Of a DNA stretch of 32,615 nt, positions 32,566 through 32,615 are shown one piece after another. The first letter of the stretch is position 1, and the number at the start of each line of letters is the position of its first letter. The DNA is from Rhodoplanes elegans (GTDB taxonomy: Bacteria > Pseudomonadota > Alphaproteobacteria > Rhizobiales > Xanthobacteraceae): positions 1-32,615 of the forward strand of contig NZ_NHSK01000178.1 of assembly GCF_016653355.1 (NCBI RefSeq), read 5' to 3'. The translations under genes and the position numbers were made by a program. The notes under the pieces were generated by a model, which did no database searches, was not told the DNA's origin, and saw nothing but the letters and a program-made list of their open reading frames with translations.

Positions 32566-32615
32566 TCAGCGCGGGTCGACGACAACGAGGTCCGAGCAAG
32601 AACCGCCCCCCACCC

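Overview
The window is very GC-rich and densely coded, and its content fits a member of the Alphaproteobacteria, most likely Hyphomicrobiales. The reasons are the GC-rich palindromic intergenic elements typical of that group, the mix of gene families (SHP/DHC cytochromes, XdhABC, UreEFG, Bug-type binding proteins), and a YciB/FtsY neighbourhood. SHP and DHC are best known from purple phototrophs, so a phototroph-related lineage is possible, but no photosynthesis gene is visible. I see no tRNA, rRNA, CRISPR array, transposase or phage gene.

Layout. (1) 1-4589: a redox cluster. It holds a small secreted Gly-rich protein (cut by the window edge), a PepSY protein, an OmpR-type response regulator with its kinase, a cytochrome b561, the oxygen-binding heme protein SHP and the diheme cytochrome DHC. 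Two 39-bp sites with the same four-half-site geometry lie in front of the Gly-rich/PepSY divergent pair and in front of cytochrome b561. They look like the operators of the encoded regulator. (2) 4944-11195: a Tat-type multicopper oxidase, a DUF123 GIY-YIG protein, a small zinc-ribbon protein, a secreted serpin and two unknown proteins. (3) 11459-14310: housekeeping genes yciB, gcvH and ftsY plus an RluA-type pseudouridine synthase. (4) 14301-23303: nitrogen metabolism, with the xdhA-xdhB-xdhC operon, a D-hydantoinase/dihydropyrimidinase and ureE-ureF-ureG but no urease structural genes. (5) 23509-32565: transport and catabolism. Three substrate-binding proteins from three transporter classes (TRAP, ABC, TTT) appear without any permease, along with a UbiD decarboxylase, a beta-hydroxyacid dehydrogenase, an Ldh2-type dehydrogenase and an RraA-type aldolase. 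A divergent LysR regulator has a clear LysR-type box.

The genes of region 1 probably form one periplasmic electron-transfer module: quinol to b561 to DHC to SHP, which binds O2 or NO. It would be controlled by the linked two-component system. Region 4 could feed purine or pyrimidine nitrogen towards urea. Region 5 looks like uptake and breakdown of small organic acids, but its substrates cannot be read from sequence. At least four families of palindromic elements sit between genes, some inside operons, and probably shape mRNA ends and stability.
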